From Streptomyces sp. NRRL S-31 (GTDB taxonomy: Bacteria > Actinomycetota > Actinomycetes > Streptomycetales > Streptomycetaceae), in assembly GCF_000718775.1 (NCBI RefSeq), contig NZ_JOCB01000083.1:1-39221 (forward strand): a DNA stretch of 39,221 bases, written 5' to 3'. Position 1 is the stretch's first letter; each line of letters starts with the position of its first letter. Shown here one piece after another: positions 1 to 9,140 of the stretch. Both the position numbers and the translations under genes were made by a program. The notes beneath the pieces are model-generated. The model did no database searches and was not told the DNA's origin. It saw only the letters and a list, made by a program, of their open reading frames with translations.

Positions 1-153
1 GAGGTTCTGGAAATCCTCCAGAGTCGGCTCCTGGGCCTGGAGCATCGTGCCCATCGCTCCATCGGCGACCACCACACGCGTGGCGAGCGCCTCTCGGAGC
101 GCGGACACACGGGCCCGGCTGTCGGCGGAAGGGGACGTTGGCGACGAGGCCAT
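1..153 (-). CDS. metH: Cobalamin-dependent methionine synthase, N-terminal fragment
   Basis: The gene runs off the left edge; only the first 51 codons are present, read leftward from the ATG at 153-151. Residues about 24-51 contain VVVADGAMGTMLQ followed by PTLEDFQNL. This is the characteristic start of the homocysteine-binding (betaine-homocysteine methyltransferase-like) domain of MetH, which transfers a methyl group from methyl-cobalamin to homocysteine. The first 20 or so residues are a Ser/Ala-rich extension. It is divergent from gylR with about 270 bp between them. I looked for a cobalamin, SAM or SAH riboswitch in that gap and could not recognise one. Assignment rests on the N-terminal motif alone, but that motif is distinctive. 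Confidence 0.85.
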   Translation of the reverse strand, partial: MASSPTSPSADSRARVSALREALATRVVVADGAMGTMLQAQEPTLEDFQNL

Positions 154-358
154 GTAAGGGCTCCCTGGGCTGCGACGGCTGTCGGCTATGCGGCTTCCCC
201 GACGGGGCGGGGCTTGCCGCACGGCGTCAGGGTAACCGGGAGTCGGCTTGGATGGGCACCGGCGTCCACAAGACGGACGCGGGTGGCTCAACCGCGACGC
301 TCGGGCCACGCGGGAAGTAACAGGTGTCGTCCGACCATTAGCGGGAGGTCGACATGGA

Positions 359-387
359 CCGGTAGTGTTCGACATTGCCGAACGGTG
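359..387 (+). promoter_or_regulatory. Putative GylR operator upstream of gylR
   Basis: The core GTTCGACATTGCCGAAC (367-383) is an imperfect palindrome. Together with its CCGGTAG flank it recurs almost unchanged, in inverted orientation, at 1417-1446 in front of glpF. It lies 45 bp before the gylR start, consistent with autoregulation by this IclR-type repressor. Binding is inferred from the shared sequence and position. Confidence 0.6.
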
Positions 388-427
388 ATTGAGCCGTGGG
401 CAGTCGAGGGACGGAGGCAGGACGGCG

Positions 428-1192
428 ATGGCACGGAACATCCAGTCGCTCGAACGGGCGGCGGCGATGCTGCGGCTGCTCGCGGGCGGCGAGCGGCGGC
501 TCGGCCTCTCGGACATCGCCTCGTCACTGGGCCTCGCCAAGGGCACCGCCCACGGCATCCTGCGCACCCTCCAGCAGGAGGGGTTCGTGGAGCAGGACGA
601 CGCCTCCGGGCGCTACCAGCTGGGCGCGGAGCTGCTGCGCCTCGGCACCACCTACCTCGACGTGCACGAACTGCGCGCGCGGGCCCTGGTCTGGGCCGAC
701 GACCTGGCCCGGTCCAGCGGGGAGAGCGTGCACCTGGGCGTGCTGCACCAGCAGGGCGTGCTGATCGTGCACCACGTCTTCCGGCCCGACGACAGCCGTC
801 AGGTGCTGGAGATCGGGGCGATGCAGCCGCTGCACTCCACCGCGCTCGGCAAGGTGCTCTCGGCGTACGACCCGGTGGCGCACAGCGAGGCGCTGGAGGC
901 CGACCGGAAGCCCTTCACGGACCGCACCGTGTGCGACGCCGCCGACTTCGAGCACCTCCTCGACCTCACGCGCGCGCGCGGCTACGCGGCCGACGTGGAG
1001 GAGACCTGGGAGGGCGTGGCGTCGATCGCCGCCCCCATCCACGACCGGCGCCGCATGCCCGTGGGCGCGGTCGGCGTCACCGGCGCCGTGGAGCGGCTGT
1101 GCCGGGACGGCGAGCTGCGCCCGGAGCTGATCGCGGCGGTGCGGGACTGCGCCCGCGCGGTCTCCCGCGACCTGGGCGCCGGGCGGTTCTGA
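428..1192 (+). CDS. gylR: Glycerol operon regulator, IclR family
   Basis: 254-residue IclR-family transcription factor. An N-terminal winged helix-turn-helix lies at about residues 8-60 (LSDIASSLGLAKGTAHGILR), followed by the IclR effector-binding domain with the typical LHSTALGKVLSAY and RGYAADVEE segments. The ATG at 428 is preferred over the upstream in-frame start at 389 because GGAGG (413-417) sits 10 nt before it. It immediately precedes the glycerol uptake/catabolism genes in the same orientation. In S. coelicolor the equivalent gylR product represses the gylCABX operon and itself, with relief by glycerol or glycerol-3-phosphate (established for that system). Nearly identical operator-like blocks flank this gene on both sides. 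Confidence 0.92.
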   Translation: MARNIQSLERAAAMLRLLAGGERRLGLSDIASSLGLAKGTAHGILRTLQQEGFVEQDDASGRYQLGAELLRLGTTYLDVHELRARALVWADDLARSSGESVHLGVLHQQGVLIVHHVFRPDDSRQVLEIGAMQPLHSTALGKVLSAYDPVAHSEALEADRKPFTDRTVCDAADFEHLLDLTRARGYAADVEETWEGVASIAAPIHDRRRMPVGAVGVTGAVERLCRDGELRPELIAAVRDCARAVSRDLGAGRF

Positions 1193-1359
1193 GCGGCGGC
1201 GGCCGGCACAGACACACAGGCACAGGCACAGGCACGGGCACGGAACGACCGGGACGCCAGGCGGCGTTCCGGCTGTCGATCTACCCTGAAGTGGACATAC
1301 CGGGCCGGATCGCACGTCCACCCACGAAGGCCGATAACCCGCAGCGATCAATAACGATC

Positions 1360-1375
1360 CTGTTTTCGATAACAG
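1360..1375. promoter_or_regulatory. 16-bp palindrome, possible second operator
   Basis: CTGTTTTCGATAACAG is a palindrome with one mismatched pair. It lies in an unusually AT-rich patch just upstream of the TTGACT hexamer at 1381. It does not match the GylR-like blocks, so another regulator, for example of carbon catabolite control, could use it. No factor can be named. Confidence 0.35.
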
Positions 1376-1416
1376 AACCCTTGACTCACGCGTAACGCCG
1401 AAGCAAGACTCCCGTC

Positions 1417-1446
1417 CATCGGTCGGCATTGTCGAACACCTACCGG
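1417..1446 (-). promoter_or_regulatory. Putative GylR operator upstream of glpF
   Basis: On the minus strand this reads CCGGTAG, one extra base, then TGTTCGACAATGCCGACCG. It matches the block at 359-387 over about 27 bp with one indel and few substitutions. It sits just upstream of the TAGAGT -10 candidate at 1457, a sensible place for repression of the glycerol operon. Confidence 0.6.
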
Positions 1447-1568
1447 CAATACGCGCTAGAGTGTGACAACGCCAGAGGCCGGCATCGCTCTCATCCCCGA
1501 GGGCGCCAGAACCACCGGAGGGACCCGGGGTTCGGCTACCCACTGGACGAAGGACAAAGGAGTCGCGG

Positions 1569-2363
1569 GTGTCCAGCTCCGACATCTTCATCGGCGAGAC
1601 CATCGGTACCGCCGTACTCATCCTGCTCGGCGGCGGCGTCTGCGCCGCCGTGACGCTGAAGGCCTCCAAGGCCCGTAACGCCGGTTGGCTCGCCATCGCC
1701 TTCGGGTGGGGCTTCGCCGTCATGACGGCCGTGTACATCTCCGGACCGCTGTCCGGCGCGCACCTCAACCCGGCCGTCACCCTCGCCCTGGCCATCAAGG
1801 ACGGCGAGTGGAGCAACGTTCCGACCTACTTCGCCGGCCAGCTGCTCGGCGCGCTGATCGGCGCGACCCTGGTGTGGGTCGCCTACTACGGCCAGTTCCA
1901 CGCCCACCTCACCGACAAGGAGATCGTCGGCGGTCCGGGCGCGCAGGCCACCTCGGCCAAGGCGGTCGAGGCCCAGGAGCAGGGCGCCGGCCCGGTCCTC
2001 GGCGTCTTCTCCACCGGTCCGGAGATCCGGAACGTGGTGCAGAACCTCGCCACGGAGATCATCGGCACGATCGTGCTGATCCTCGCGGTCCTCACCCAGG
2101 GCCTGAACGACAAGGGCAACGGCCTCGGCGTCCTCGGCGGTCTGATCACCGCACTCGTGGTGGTGGCGATCGGCCTCTCGCTCGGCGGCCCGACGGGCTA
2201 CGCCATCAACCCGGCCCGTGACCTGGGCCCGCGCATCGTCCACGCCCTGCTCCCGCTGCCCAACAAGGGCGGTTCCGACTGGAGCTACGCCTGGATCCCG
2301 GTGGTCGGTCCGCTGGTCGGCGGCGCCATCGCCGCAGGCATCTACAACGTCGCCTTCGCTTAG
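1569..2363 (+). CDS. glpF: Glycerol facilitator, MIP/aquaglyceroporin family
   Basis: 264-residue integral membrane channel (gylC in Streptomyces nomenclature) for glycerol diffusion across the cytoplasmic membrane. Both half-helix pore motifs are present: HLNPAVTLA (N67-P68-A69) and [10 protein letters not shown] (N214-P215-A216-R217-D218). The Asp after the second NPAR is typical of glycerol-conducting members rather than strict water channels. About six hydrophobic helices are visible. The GTG start at 1569 has AAAGGAG 6 nt upstream. It is the first gene of the glpF-glpK-glpD operon; the next gene begins 78 bp downstream. Confidence 0.95.
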   Translation: MSSSDIFIGETIGTAVLILLGGGVCAAVTLKASKARNAGWLAIAFGWGFAVMTAVYISGPLSGAHLNPAVTLALAIKDGEWSNVPTYFAGQLLGALIGATLVWVAYYGQFHAHLTDKEIVGGPGAQATSAKAVEAQEQGAGPVLGVFSTGPEIRNVVQNLATEIIGTIVLILAVLTQGLNDKGNGLGVLGGLITALVVVAIGLSLGGPTGYAINPARDLGPRIVHALLPLPNKGGSDWSYAWIPVVGPLVGGAIAAGIYNVAFA

Positions 2364-2441
2364 GAAGCACGCGGGAACACCGAGTCTTCGAGCACGCGCC
2401 GTACGTACAGCCCCACCACCACGGACTTTCAGGAGCACACA

Positions 2442-3980
2442 GTGACCGACGCCCACACCGCAGGTCCCTTCATCGCCGCGATCGACCAGGGCACCACCTC
2501 CTCCCGCTGCATCGTGTTCGACCGGGACGGCCGGATCGTCTCCGTCGACCAGAAGGAGCACGAGCAGATCTTCCCCAAGCCGGGCTGGGTCGAGCACAAC
2601 GCCAACGAGATCTGGACCAACGTCCAGGAAGTCGTCGCCGGAGCCATCGAGAAGGCCGGCATCACCCGGGACGACATCAAGGCCATCGGCATCACCAACC
2701 AGCGCGAGACCACCGTGCTGTGGGACAAGAACACCGGTGAGCCCGTCTACAACGCCATCGTCTGGCAGGACACCCGCACCGACGCCCTCTGCCGGGAGCT
2801 GGGCCGCAACGTCGGCCAGGACCGGTTCCGCCGCGAGACCGGTCTGCCGCTCGCGTCGTACTTCGCCGGGCCCAAGGCCCGCTGGCTGCTCGACAACGTC
2901 GACGGTCTCCAGGAGCGCGCCGAGGCCGGCGACATCCTCTTCGGCACCATGGACACCTGGGTCATCTGGAACCTGACCGGTGGTGTCAACGGCGGCAAGC
3001 ACGTCACCGACGTCACCAACGCCTCCCGCACCCTGCTGATGAACCTGCACACGATGCGGTGGGACGAGAGAATCGCCGAGTCGATCGGCGTGCCGCTCCA
3101 GATCCTCCCCGAGATCCGCTCCTCCGCCGAGGTCTACGGCGAGGTCACCGGCGGCAAGCTCGGCGACCTGATCGGCGGCATCCCGGTGGCCTCCGCGCTC
3201 GGCGACCAGCAGGCGGCCCTGTTCGGCCAGACCTGCTTCTCCGAGGGCGAGACCAAGTCGACCTACGGCACCGGCACCTTCATGGTGATGAACACCGGCT
3301 CCAAGATCATCAACTCCTACGCCGGTCTGCTCACCACCGTCGGCTACAAGATCGGCGACCAGCCGACCGTGTACGCCCTGGAGGGCTCGATCGCCGTCAC
3401 CGGCTCGCTGGTGCAGTGGATGCGCGACCAGATGGGCCTGATCTCGACCGCCGCCGAGATCGAGACGCTGGCGCTCTCGGTGGAGGACAACGGCGGCGCG
3501 TACTTCGTACCGGCCTTCTCCGGTCTGTTCGCCCCGCACTGGCGCTCCGACGCCCGTGGTGTGATCGCCGGCCTGACCCGGTACGTCACCAAGGCGCACC
3601 TCGCGCGCGCCGTCCTCGAGGCCACCGCCTGGCAGACGCGGGAGATCGCCGACGCCATGGTGAAGGACTCCGGCGACGAGCTGGTGACCCTCAAGGTCGA
3701 CGGCGGCATGACCGCCAACAACCTGCTGATGCAGACCCTGTCCGACGTCCTGGACGCACCCGTGGTGCGCCCGATGGTCGCCGAGACCACCTGCCTCGGC
3801 GCCGCCTACGCCGCCGGCCTCGCCGTCGGCTTCTGGTCCAGCACCGACGACCTGCGCGCCAACTGGCGCCGGGCCGCCGAGTGGACCCCCCGCATGGACG
3901 CGGAGACCCGCGACCGTGAGTACAAGAACTGGCTCAAGGCCGTCGACCGGTCGATGGGCTGGCTCGAAGACGAGAACTGA
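2442..3980 (+). CDS. glpK: Glycerol kinase, FGGY family
   Basis: 512-residue kinase forming sn-glycerol-3-phosphate from glycerol and ATP (gylA in Streptomyces), close to the usual size of about 500. DQGTTSSR (15-22) is the N-terminal phosphate-binding loop. [13 protein letters not shown] fits the first FGGY signature and [18 protein letters not shown] begins the second. [10 protein letters not shown] carries the catalytic-base Asp (D255). [11 protein letters not shown] is the second nucleotide-binding segment. The GTG start at 2442 has AGGAG at 2431-2435. It lies between the facilitator and the dehydrogenase and is almost certainly cotranscribed with them. Confidence 0.96.
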   Translation: MTDAHTAGPFIAAIDQGTTSSRCIVFDRDGRIVSVDQKEHEQIFPKPGWVEHNANEIWTNVQEVVAGAIEKAGITRDDIKAIGITNQRETTVLWDKNTGEPVYNAIVWQDTRTDALCRELGRNVGQDRFRRETGLPLASYFAGPKARWLLDNVDGLQERAEAGDILFGTMDTWVIWNLTGGVNGGKHVTDVTNASRTLLMNLHTMRWDERIAESIGVPLQILPEIRSSAEVYGEVTGGKLGDLIGGIPVASALGDQQAALFGQTCFSEGETKSTYGTGTFMVMNTGSKIINSYAGLLTTVGYKIGDQPTVYALEGSIAVTGSLVQWMRDQMGLISTAAEIETLALSVEDNGGAYFVPAFSGLFAPHWRSDARGVIAGLTRYVTKAHLARAVLEATAWQTREIADAMVKDSGDELVTLKVDGGMTANNLLMQTLSDVLDAPVVRPMVAETTCLGAAYAAGLAVGFWSSTDDLRANWRRAAEWTPRMDAETRDREYKNWLKAVDRSMGWLEDEN

Positions 3981-4028
3981 GCGGTTCTCCCGGCTCAGTT
4001 CAGCTCTGACGAGGAGTAAGTACCCGAC

Positions 4029-5645
4029 ATGACCAGTCAGTCCACCTTGAGTTCCGTGCCTGCCCTGGGGACGCACCCGGCCTCCGGCTCCAACCCGAGC
4101 CGCGCCGAGACCAGGGAGCAGCTCGCCAAGGCGTCGTACGACCTTCTTGTGATCGGCGGCGGCATCCTGGGCATCTCCACCGCCTGGCACGCCGCGCAGT
4201 CCGGGCTCAGGGTGGCCCTGGTCGACGCCGGCGACTTCGCCGGCGCCACCTCCTCCGCCTCCTCCAAGCTGCTTCACGGCGGTCTGCGCTACCTCCAGAC
4301 CGGCGCGGTGAAGCTGGTGGCGGAGAACCACTTCGAACGCCGTGCGGTCTCCCGCCAGGTGGCCCCCCACCTGGCGAACCCGCTCACCTTCTACCTCCCC
4401 GTGTACAAGGGCGGCCCGCACGGCGCGGCGAAGCTCGGCGCGGGCGTCTTCGCCTACTCCGCGCTCTCCGCGTTCGGCGACGGCGTCGGCCACCTGCTCT
4501 CGCCGTCCCGGGCGGCGCAGGACGTGCCCGAGCTGCGCACCGAGAACCTGAAGGCCGTGGCCGTGTACGGCGACGACCAGATGAACGACGCGCGCATGGC
4601 GCTGATGACGGTCCGCGCGGCCGTCGAGGCGGGCGCGGTCGTCCTCAACCACGCCGAGGTCACCGGGCTGCGCTTCACCCAGGGCCGGGTCACCGGCGCC
4701 GAACTCAAGGACCGGCTGTCCGGCGAGGAGTTCGGCGTCGACGCCCGCCTGGTGCTGAACGCGACCGGCCCCTGGGTCGACCACCTGCGGAAGATGGAGG
4801 ACCCGAATGCGGCGCCGTCCATCCGCCTGTCCAAGGGCGCGCACCTGGTCCTCAAGCGCACCTCCCCCTGGAAGGCCGCGCTCGCGACCCCCATCGACAA
4901 GTACCGCATCACCTTCGCCCTCCCCTGGGAGGACATGCTGCTCCTCGGCACCACCGACGAGGAGTACGAGGGCGACCCGGCGGACGTGTCCGTCAACGAG
5001 AAGGACATAGCCCAGATCCTGGACGAGGCCGCGTTCTCCGTCCGGGACCAGCAGCTCCAGCGCGACCTCATCACCTACGCGTTCGCCGGTCTGCGGGTGC
5101 TGCCGGGCGGTCCCGGCGACACCGCCAAGGCCAAGCGCGAGACCGTGGTGACCGAGGGCAAGGCGGGCATGCTGTCCGTCGCCGGCGGCAAGTGGACGAC
5201 GTTCCGCCACATCGGCCGGACGGTCATGAAGAAGCTGGAGGCGCTGCCGGGTCACCCGCTCGGCGACGACTTCGAGCCCATCTCCTCGCTGCCGAAGAAG
5301 CTGCCGCTGCCCGGCGTCGCCAACCCGCGCGCGGTCGCCCACCGGCTCCTGGTGGACAACCCGGCGCCCGGCCCGCGCATGGCGGCCGACACCGCCAGGC
5401 ACCTGGCGACGCACTACGGCTCCCTGGCGTTCGACATCGCCCGGCTGGCGAACGAGCACCCGGAGCTGGGCGAGCGCGTCCACCCGGACGCCCCGGAGAT
5501 CTGGGCGCAGGTGGTCTGGGCCCGCGACCACGAGTGGGCCGAGACGCCGGACGACGTGCTGCGCCGCCGCACCACGCTGACCATCCGGGGCCTGGCCACG
5601 GACGAGGTCCGCACCAAGGTCCAGGACCTGCTCGACAAGAAGTAG
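4029..5645 (+). CDS. glpD: Aerobic glycerol-3-phosphate dehydrogenase, FAD-dependent
   Basis: 538-residue flavoprotein oxidising glycerol-3-phosphate to dihydroxyacetone phosphate and passing electrons to the quinone pool at the membrane (gylB in Streptomyces). The dinucleotide-binding loop GGGILG is at 43-48. It is followed by the FAD-linked segment ATSSASSKLLHGGLRYL, characteristic of GlpD. LLLGTTDEEYEGDP and VAGGKWTTFR are further family landmarks, and the C-terminal helical cap is present. The N-terminus has a Ser/Thr/Pro-rich extension of about 35 residues. The ATG at 4029 has GAGGAG about 12 nt upstream. Last gene of the operon, followed by a strong terminator. Confidence 0.95.
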   Translation: MTSQSTLSSVPALGTHPASGSNPSRAETREQLAKASYDLLVIGGGILGISTAWHAAQSGLRVALVDAGDFAGATSSASSKLLHGGLRYLQTGAVKLVAENHFERRAVSRQVAPHLANPLTFYLPVYKGGPHGAAKLGAGVFAYSALSAFGDGVGHLLSPSRAAQDVPELRTENLKAVAVYGDDQMNDARMALMTVRAAVEAGAVVLNHAEVTGLRFTQGRVTGAELKDRLSGEEFGVDARLVLNATGPWVDHLRKMEDPNAAPSIRLSKGAHLVLKRTSPWKAALATPIDKYRITFALPWEDMLLLGTTDEEYEGDPADVSVNEKDIAQILDEAAFSVRDQQLQRDLITYAFAGLRVLPGGPGDTAKAKRETVVTEGKAGMLSVAGGKWTTFRHIGRTVMKKLEALPGHPLGDDFEPISSLPKKLPLPGVANPRAVAHRLLVDNPAPGPRMAADTARHLATHYGSLAFDIARLANEHPELGERVHPDAPEIWAQVVWARDHEWAETPDDVLRRRTTLTIRGLATDEVRTKVQDLLDKK

Positions 5646-5727
5646 GTCCCGGCCGGCCCCTCCCCCTGACCGGGGCCGGAACGGATGAGGGCCGACTCCT
5701 CCCGCACGAGGGGCCGGGATACGAAAA

Positions 5728-5757
5728 GGGGCGGCTCCACACCGGTGGAGCCGCCCC
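5728..5757 (+). terminator. Intrinsic terminator of the glycerol operon
   Basis: A perfect 13-bp stem, GGGGCGGCTCCAC paired with GTGGAGCCGCCCC around an ACCG loop, followed by CTT. It lies 83 bp after the glpD stop. The rest of the 5646-5953 gap holds weaker overlapping inverted repeats (5831-5875) and the candidate PAC2 promoter. Confidence 0.85.
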
Positions 5758-5908
5758 CTTCCGCGTGCCCCGGCACCGTCCGCCCGGGCGGGGCCCGCGG
5801 AGCGCGGCGGCTCCCGCGGCGGCGAGTGGTGTTCCCCGTCGGTGAACGGGGCAGTGATCCGTTCACTCCCCCACGCAAGGGGGCTGCGGGCGCCCCCGCC
5901 GGACGCCG

Positions 5909-5914
5909 TAAGGT
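5909..5914 (+). promoter_or_regulatory. Candidate -10 element for the PAC2 gene
   Basis: TAAGGT matches the Streptomyces -10 pattern TAnnnT and would start transcription about 33 nt before the GTG start at 5954. No clear -35 is seen. Position and sequence only. Confidence 0.4.
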
Positions 5915-5953
5915 TGGTGAGTCAAGCGAGGGCACGTCGGAAGGAGGCACTGG

Positions 5954-6874
5954 GTGATCGAGCTGGAGGGGGTTCCCGAGCTGATCGACCCAGTCATGGT
6001 GGCCGCGTTCGAGGGCTGGAACGATGCCGGCGACGCCGCCTCCACGGCGGTCGCGCATCTGGAACGCGAGTGGAAGGGCGAGGTGTTCGCGGCGCTGGAC
6101 GCCGAGGACTACTACGACTTCCAGGTGAACCGCCCCACGGTGTTCATGGACGGCGGGGTGCGCAAGATCACCTGGCCGACCACCCGGCTGTCGGTGGTCC
6201 GGGTCGGCGGCGACAAGCCGCGCGACCTGGTGCTGGTCCGCGGGATCGAGCCGTCCATGCGCTGGCGTTCGTTCTGCAACGAGCTGCTCGGCTTCGCGCA
6301 CGAGCTGGGCGTGGAGCTGGTGGTCATCCTGGGCGCCCTGCTCGGTGACACCCCGCACACGCGGCCGGTACCGGTCAGCGGGGTCACGTCCGACCCGGAC
6401 CTGGCACGCCGCATGGATCTGGAGGAGACCAAGTACGAGGGGCCGACCGGCATCGTCGGCGTCCTCCAGGAGGCGTGCACGCACGCCGGCGTCCCGGCGG
6501 TGTCGCTGTGGGCGGCCGTGCCGCACTACGTCTCCCAGCCGCCCAACCCGAAGGCCACGCTGGCCCTGCTCAACCGGCTGGAGGACCTGCTGGACCTGCG
6601 TGTCCCGCAGGGCGAGCTGCCCGAGGACGCGCGTGCCTGGCAGGTGGGCGTGGACCAGCTGGCCGCGGAGGACAGCGAGGTCGCCGAGTACGTCCAGACG
6701 CTGGAGGAGGCCCGGGACACCGCCGAGCTGCCGGAGGCGTCCGGTGAGGCGATCGCCCGCGAGTTCGAGCGGTACCTGCGGCGCCGGGACGTGAGCCCTC
6801 CGGGCGGGAAGCCGCGGCCGCCGTCCTCCGGTGGCGGCCCCCGGGAGGACGACGAGGACGGCCCGGAGGACTGA
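5954..6874 (+). CDS. PAC2 family protein
   Basis: 306-residue protein of the PAC2 fold, named for eukaryotic proteasome assembly chaperone 2. The N-terminal segment VMVAAFEGWNDAGDAAS and the central LGALLGDTPHTRPVPVSG are typical of the actinobacterial members. The C-terminal 35 residues are Pro/Gly/Glu/Asp-rich and probably disordered. The GTG start at 5954 is supported by GGAGG 6-7 nt upstream. It stands alone: upstream is the glycerol-operon terminator, downstream a perfect bidirectional hairpin. Actinobacteria have a 20S proteasome, but no proteasome gene is in this window and bacterial PAC2 proteins are not firmly tied to its assembly, so the role remains open. Confidence 0.85.
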   Translation: MIELEGVPELIDPVMVAAFEGWNDAGDAASTAVAHLEREWKGEVFAALDAEDYYDFQVNRPTVFMDGGVRKITWPTTRLSVVRVGGDKPRDLVLVRGIEPSMRWRSFCNELLGFAHELGVELVVILGALLGDTPHTRPVPVSGVTSDPDLARRMDLEETKYEGPTGIVGVLQEACTHAGVPAVSLWAAVPHYVSQPPNPKATLALLNRLEDLLDLRVPQGELPEDARAWQVGVDQLAAEDSEVAEYVQTLEEARDTAELPEASGEAIAREFERYLRRRDVSPPGGKPRPPSSGGGPREDDEDGPED

Positions 6875-6880
6875 GGAGGC

Positions 6881-6924
6881 ACGGCGAAGGGGCGGTTCCC
6901 GGGTGGGAACCGCCCCTTCGCCGT
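6881..6924. terminator. Perfect 20-bp hairpin, bidirectional terminator
   Basis: ACGGCGAAGGGGCGGTTCCC (6881-6900) pairs perfectly with 6905-6924 around a GGGT loop. It starts 7 nt after the PAC2 stop and faces the end of mshC on the other strand, so it can serve both converging genes. Confidence 0.85.
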
Positions 6925-6964
6925 GCGACCGGCGTGCCGCGGGCGCCGCGGCCGGCCGGGGTGG

Positions 6965-8200
6965 TTACAGCGCCACGCCCAGCAGTGCGTCCACCGCCCT
7001 GCTGACCAGGCCCGGGGCGGCCGTGTCCGAGCCGCCCTCGCGCTCCTGGCGGGCCGCCCAGCGGTCGACCGCGGCGAGCGCGGCCGGGGTGTCCAGGTCC
7101 CGGGCCAGCGCCTCGCGGACCTCCTCCACCAGGGCGTCGGCGGACGGGCCGTCGGGCCGGGAGACGGCCGCGCGCCAGCGGCCGAGCCGGGCCACGGCCT
7201 CCGCGAGCACCTCGTCGGTCCACTCCCAGTCGGACCGGTAGTGGTGGGCCAGCAGGGAGAGGCGGATGGCGGCGGGGTCGACGCCGTCGCGGCGCAGCGC
7301 CGAGACGAAGACGAGGTTGCCCTTGGACTTGGACATCTTCTCGCCGTGCAGGGCGACCATGCCGGCGTGCACGTACGCCTTCGCCATGGGGAACTCGCCG
7401 GTGAGCACCTGGGCGTGCGAGGCGCCCATCTCGTGGTGCGGGAAGGCGAGGTCGGAGCCGCCGCCCTGGACGTCGAAGCCCATGCCGAGGTGGTCCAGGG
7501 CGATGGCCACGCACTCGATGTGCCAGCCGGGGCGGCCCCGGCCGAGCGAGCCGCCGTCCCAGCTGGGCTCGCCCTCGCGGGCCGTCATCCACAGCATCGG
7601 GTCGACCGGGTTCTTCTTGCCCGGGCGGTCCGGGTCGCCGCCGCGTTCGGCGGACAGCAGCCGCATGGCGGCGGCGTCCAGGTTCGAGACCTTGCCGAAG
7701 TTCGGGTCCGATCCGACGGAGAAGTAGATGTCGCCGTCCAGCTCGTAGGCCGCGCCGAGGTCGCGCAGCCGCTCCACCAGCGGGACGATGCCGGGTATCG
7801 CCTCGACGGCGCCGATGTAGTGGCGCGGCGGAAGCATCCGCAGGGCGGTCATGTCCTCGCGGAAGAGGGCCGTCTCCTGCTCGGCGAGGGCGACCCAGTC
7901 GACGCCGTCGCGCTCGGCCCGCTCCAGCAGCGGGTCGTCGACGTCGGTGACGTTCTGGACGTAGTGAACCTGCCGCTTGGTGTCGAGCCACACGCGCTGA
8001 ACCAGGTCGAACGCGTTGTAGGTCGCCGCGTGACCCATGTGGGTCGCGTCGTACGGCGTGATGCCGCAGACGTAGATACGGGCGACGGGACCGGGGTCGA
8101 GGGTGACCAGGCCGCCGGTCGCGGTGTCGTGGATCCTCAGGTCGCGGCCCTGACCAGGCAGGGCGGGGACCTCGGAAGCGGGCCAGGCATGCATGTACAT
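6965..8200 (-). CDS. mshC: Cysteine--1D-myo-inositol 2-amino-2-deoxy-alpha-D-glucopyranoside ligase (mycothiol ligase)
   Basis: 411-residue class I aminoacyl-tRNA-synthetase paralogue that activates cysteine with ATP and joins it to GlcN-inositol in mycothiol synthesis. The HIGH-like THMGH follows the zinc-ligand Cys (C45 in [15 protein letters not shown]). C230 (GWHIEC) and H255/H256 (FPHHE) are the other expected metal-site residues, and KMSKS is intact at 288-292. It lacks the anticodon-binding C-terminus of CysRS, and the opening [22 protein letters not shown] is MshC-like. Two in-frame starts, 8200 and 8194, are possible. A TAGGCT -10-like hexamer (8207-8202, minus strand) places transcription start near the second, so a leaderless mRNA is plausible. 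It is last in a minus-strand block with three conserved actinobacterial genes. Confidence 0.93.
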   Translation of the reverse strand: MYMHAWPASEVPALPGQGRDLRIHDTATGGLVTLDPGPVARIYVCGITPYDATHMGHAATYNAFDLVQRVWLDTKRQVHYVQNVTDVDDPLLERAERDGVDWVALAEQETALFREDMTALRMLPPRHYIGAVEAIPGIVPLVERLRDLGAAYELDGDIYFSVGSDPNFGKVSNLDAAAMRLLSAERGGDPDRPGKKNPVDPMLWMTAREGEPSWDGGSLGRGRPGWHIECVAIALDHLGMGFDVQGGGSDLAFPHHEMGASHAQVLTGEFPMAKAYVHAGMVALHGEKMSKSKGNLVFVSALRRDGVDPAAIRLSLLAHHYRSDWEWTDEVLAEAVARLGRWRAAVSRPDGPSADALVEEVREALARDLDTPAALAAVDRWAARQEREGGSDTAAPGLVSRAVDALLGVAL

Positions 8201-8315
8201 GAGCCTAACCGGCGCCGAGCTGCGGATACGAACGGGATCAGCCGGATGACCGGATCCGCGTTCTTGAATGTCGGCGCCGGATGTGCTCAGTCCGACGGGT
8301 TCATACCGGCAAGGC

Positions 8316-9140
8316 TCATATGGGCGGCCAGGGTATGGCCGGCCACTCGCCGCCCGGCTCCGGGTGGACGCCCGAGGCGAGCAGCGCGTCCACCCGCGCG
8401 CGTGTGGCGTCGGCCTCGGCCGGTGTGATCAGTGTGGCCAGCCGCTCGCCCAGCCGGCCGTCCAGGGCGTCCCGGAGTCCCTTGAGGACGCCCAGGGCCT
8501 CCTCGGTGAGGGGTTCCCCGGCCCAGCCCCACAGCAGGGTGCGCAGCTTGTCCTCGACGTTGAAGGTGACGCCGTGGTCGATGCCGTAGAGCCGGCCGTC
8601 GGCGGTGGGCAGCAGGTGGCCGCCCTTGCGGTCGGCGTTGTTGAGCACCGCGTCCAGCACCGCGAGTCGGCGCAGCCGCGGGTCGTCGGCGTGCACCAGC
8701 AGCGCGGTGCGGCCCTCGCCGACCTCGGCGAACCCGATCGCCTTCCAGCCCGGCTCCGGCTCCTCGGCGTCGACCAGGGCGAGCAGCTCCGCCTCGGCGT
8801 GCGCGTCGATCCAGAGCTGGCACATGCCCTCGCCGTACGGCCCGTCGCGCAGCACGGTCGGCGGCACGAGCCCCCAGCCGGTGGCCTCGGAGACCTCGTA
8901 GGCGGCCACCTCGCGGCCGGCCAGGGTGCCGTCGGGGAAGTCCCACAGGGGGCGCTCCCCGGCGACCGGCTTGTAGACGCAGGACGCCTCGCGGCCGTCG
9001 AGGGCCACCGTGCAGAACAGCGCCGCGTTGGACGCCTCGCGGATCCTGCCGCGTACGGTCAGCTCACCCCGCGCGAGCAGCTCGGCGGGGTTCGGATCGG
9101 CCGTCACGCTCCGCGGCGGTATCCGTTCTGGCGCGGACAT
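8316..9140 (-). CDS. SCO1664-family protein, kinase-like fold
   Basis: 274-residue protein of the conserved actinobacterial 'SCO1664 family', function unassigned. The sequence looks like an atypical PI3/4-kinase/HipA-type kinase. It has a candidate ATP-binding Lys in SCVYKP (K57) and a Glu in [14 protein letters not shown] (E77). A catalytic-loop-like [14 protein letters not shown] (D163, N168, D170) is followed by a DFG-like IDHG (D188). These assignments come from motif reading only. I use ATG 9140 (RBS AAGGA at 9150-9146) rather than the in-frame GTG at 9182, which has no ribosome site. The chosen start overlaps the end of the DUF3090 gene by 37 nt, implying translational coupling. Confidence 0.85.
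   Translation of the reverse strand: MSAPERIPPRSVTADPNPAELLARGELTVRGRIREASNAALFCTVALDGREASCVYKPVAGERPLWDFPDGTLAGREVAAYEVSEATGWGLVPPTVLRDGPYGEGMCQLWIDAHAEAELLALVDAEEPEPGWKAIGFAEVGEGRTALLVHADDPRLRRLAVLDAVLNNADRKGGHLLPTADGRLYGIDHGVTFNVEDKLRTLLWGWAGEPLTEEALGVLKGLRDALDGRLGERLATLITPAEADATRARVDALLASGVHPEPGGEWPAIPWPPI

Larger units (their letters stand above)
1193..1568 (+). promoter_or_regulatory. gylR-glpF intergenic control region
   Basis: The 376-bp non-coding gap begins with a short GGCACA-type simple repeat (about 1206-1241). The palindrome at 1360-1375 and the GylR-like operator at 1417-1446 follow. A TTGACT hexamer (1381-1386) resembles a -35 element but has only a weak -10 partner near 1404. 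TAGAGT (1457-1462) is a good Streptomyces -10 about 20 bp downstream of the operator, so a bound repressor would cover the -35 region. The glpF ribosome site AAAGGAG is at 1556-1562. Two promoters are known in front of the S. coelicolor operon; which of these hexamers correspond is inference. Confidence 0.5.

Noticed and set aside
154..427. Possible riboswitch (cobalamin, SAM or SAH) between metH and gylR
   Set aside because: No conserved core of any of these riboswitches could be recognised in the minus-strand leader of metH; a covariance-model search would settle it.
1206..1241. GGCACA simple repeat after gylR as a terminator or regulatory array
   Set aside because: Units are short and imperfect and form no hairpin; it looks like ordinary slippage in non-coding DNA.
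1536..5531. A 1331-codon open frame on the minus strand opposite the glycerol genes
   Set aside because: It is antisense to three well-identified genes, has no recognisable domain and reflects the lack of stops in the complementary frame of GC-rich coding DNA.
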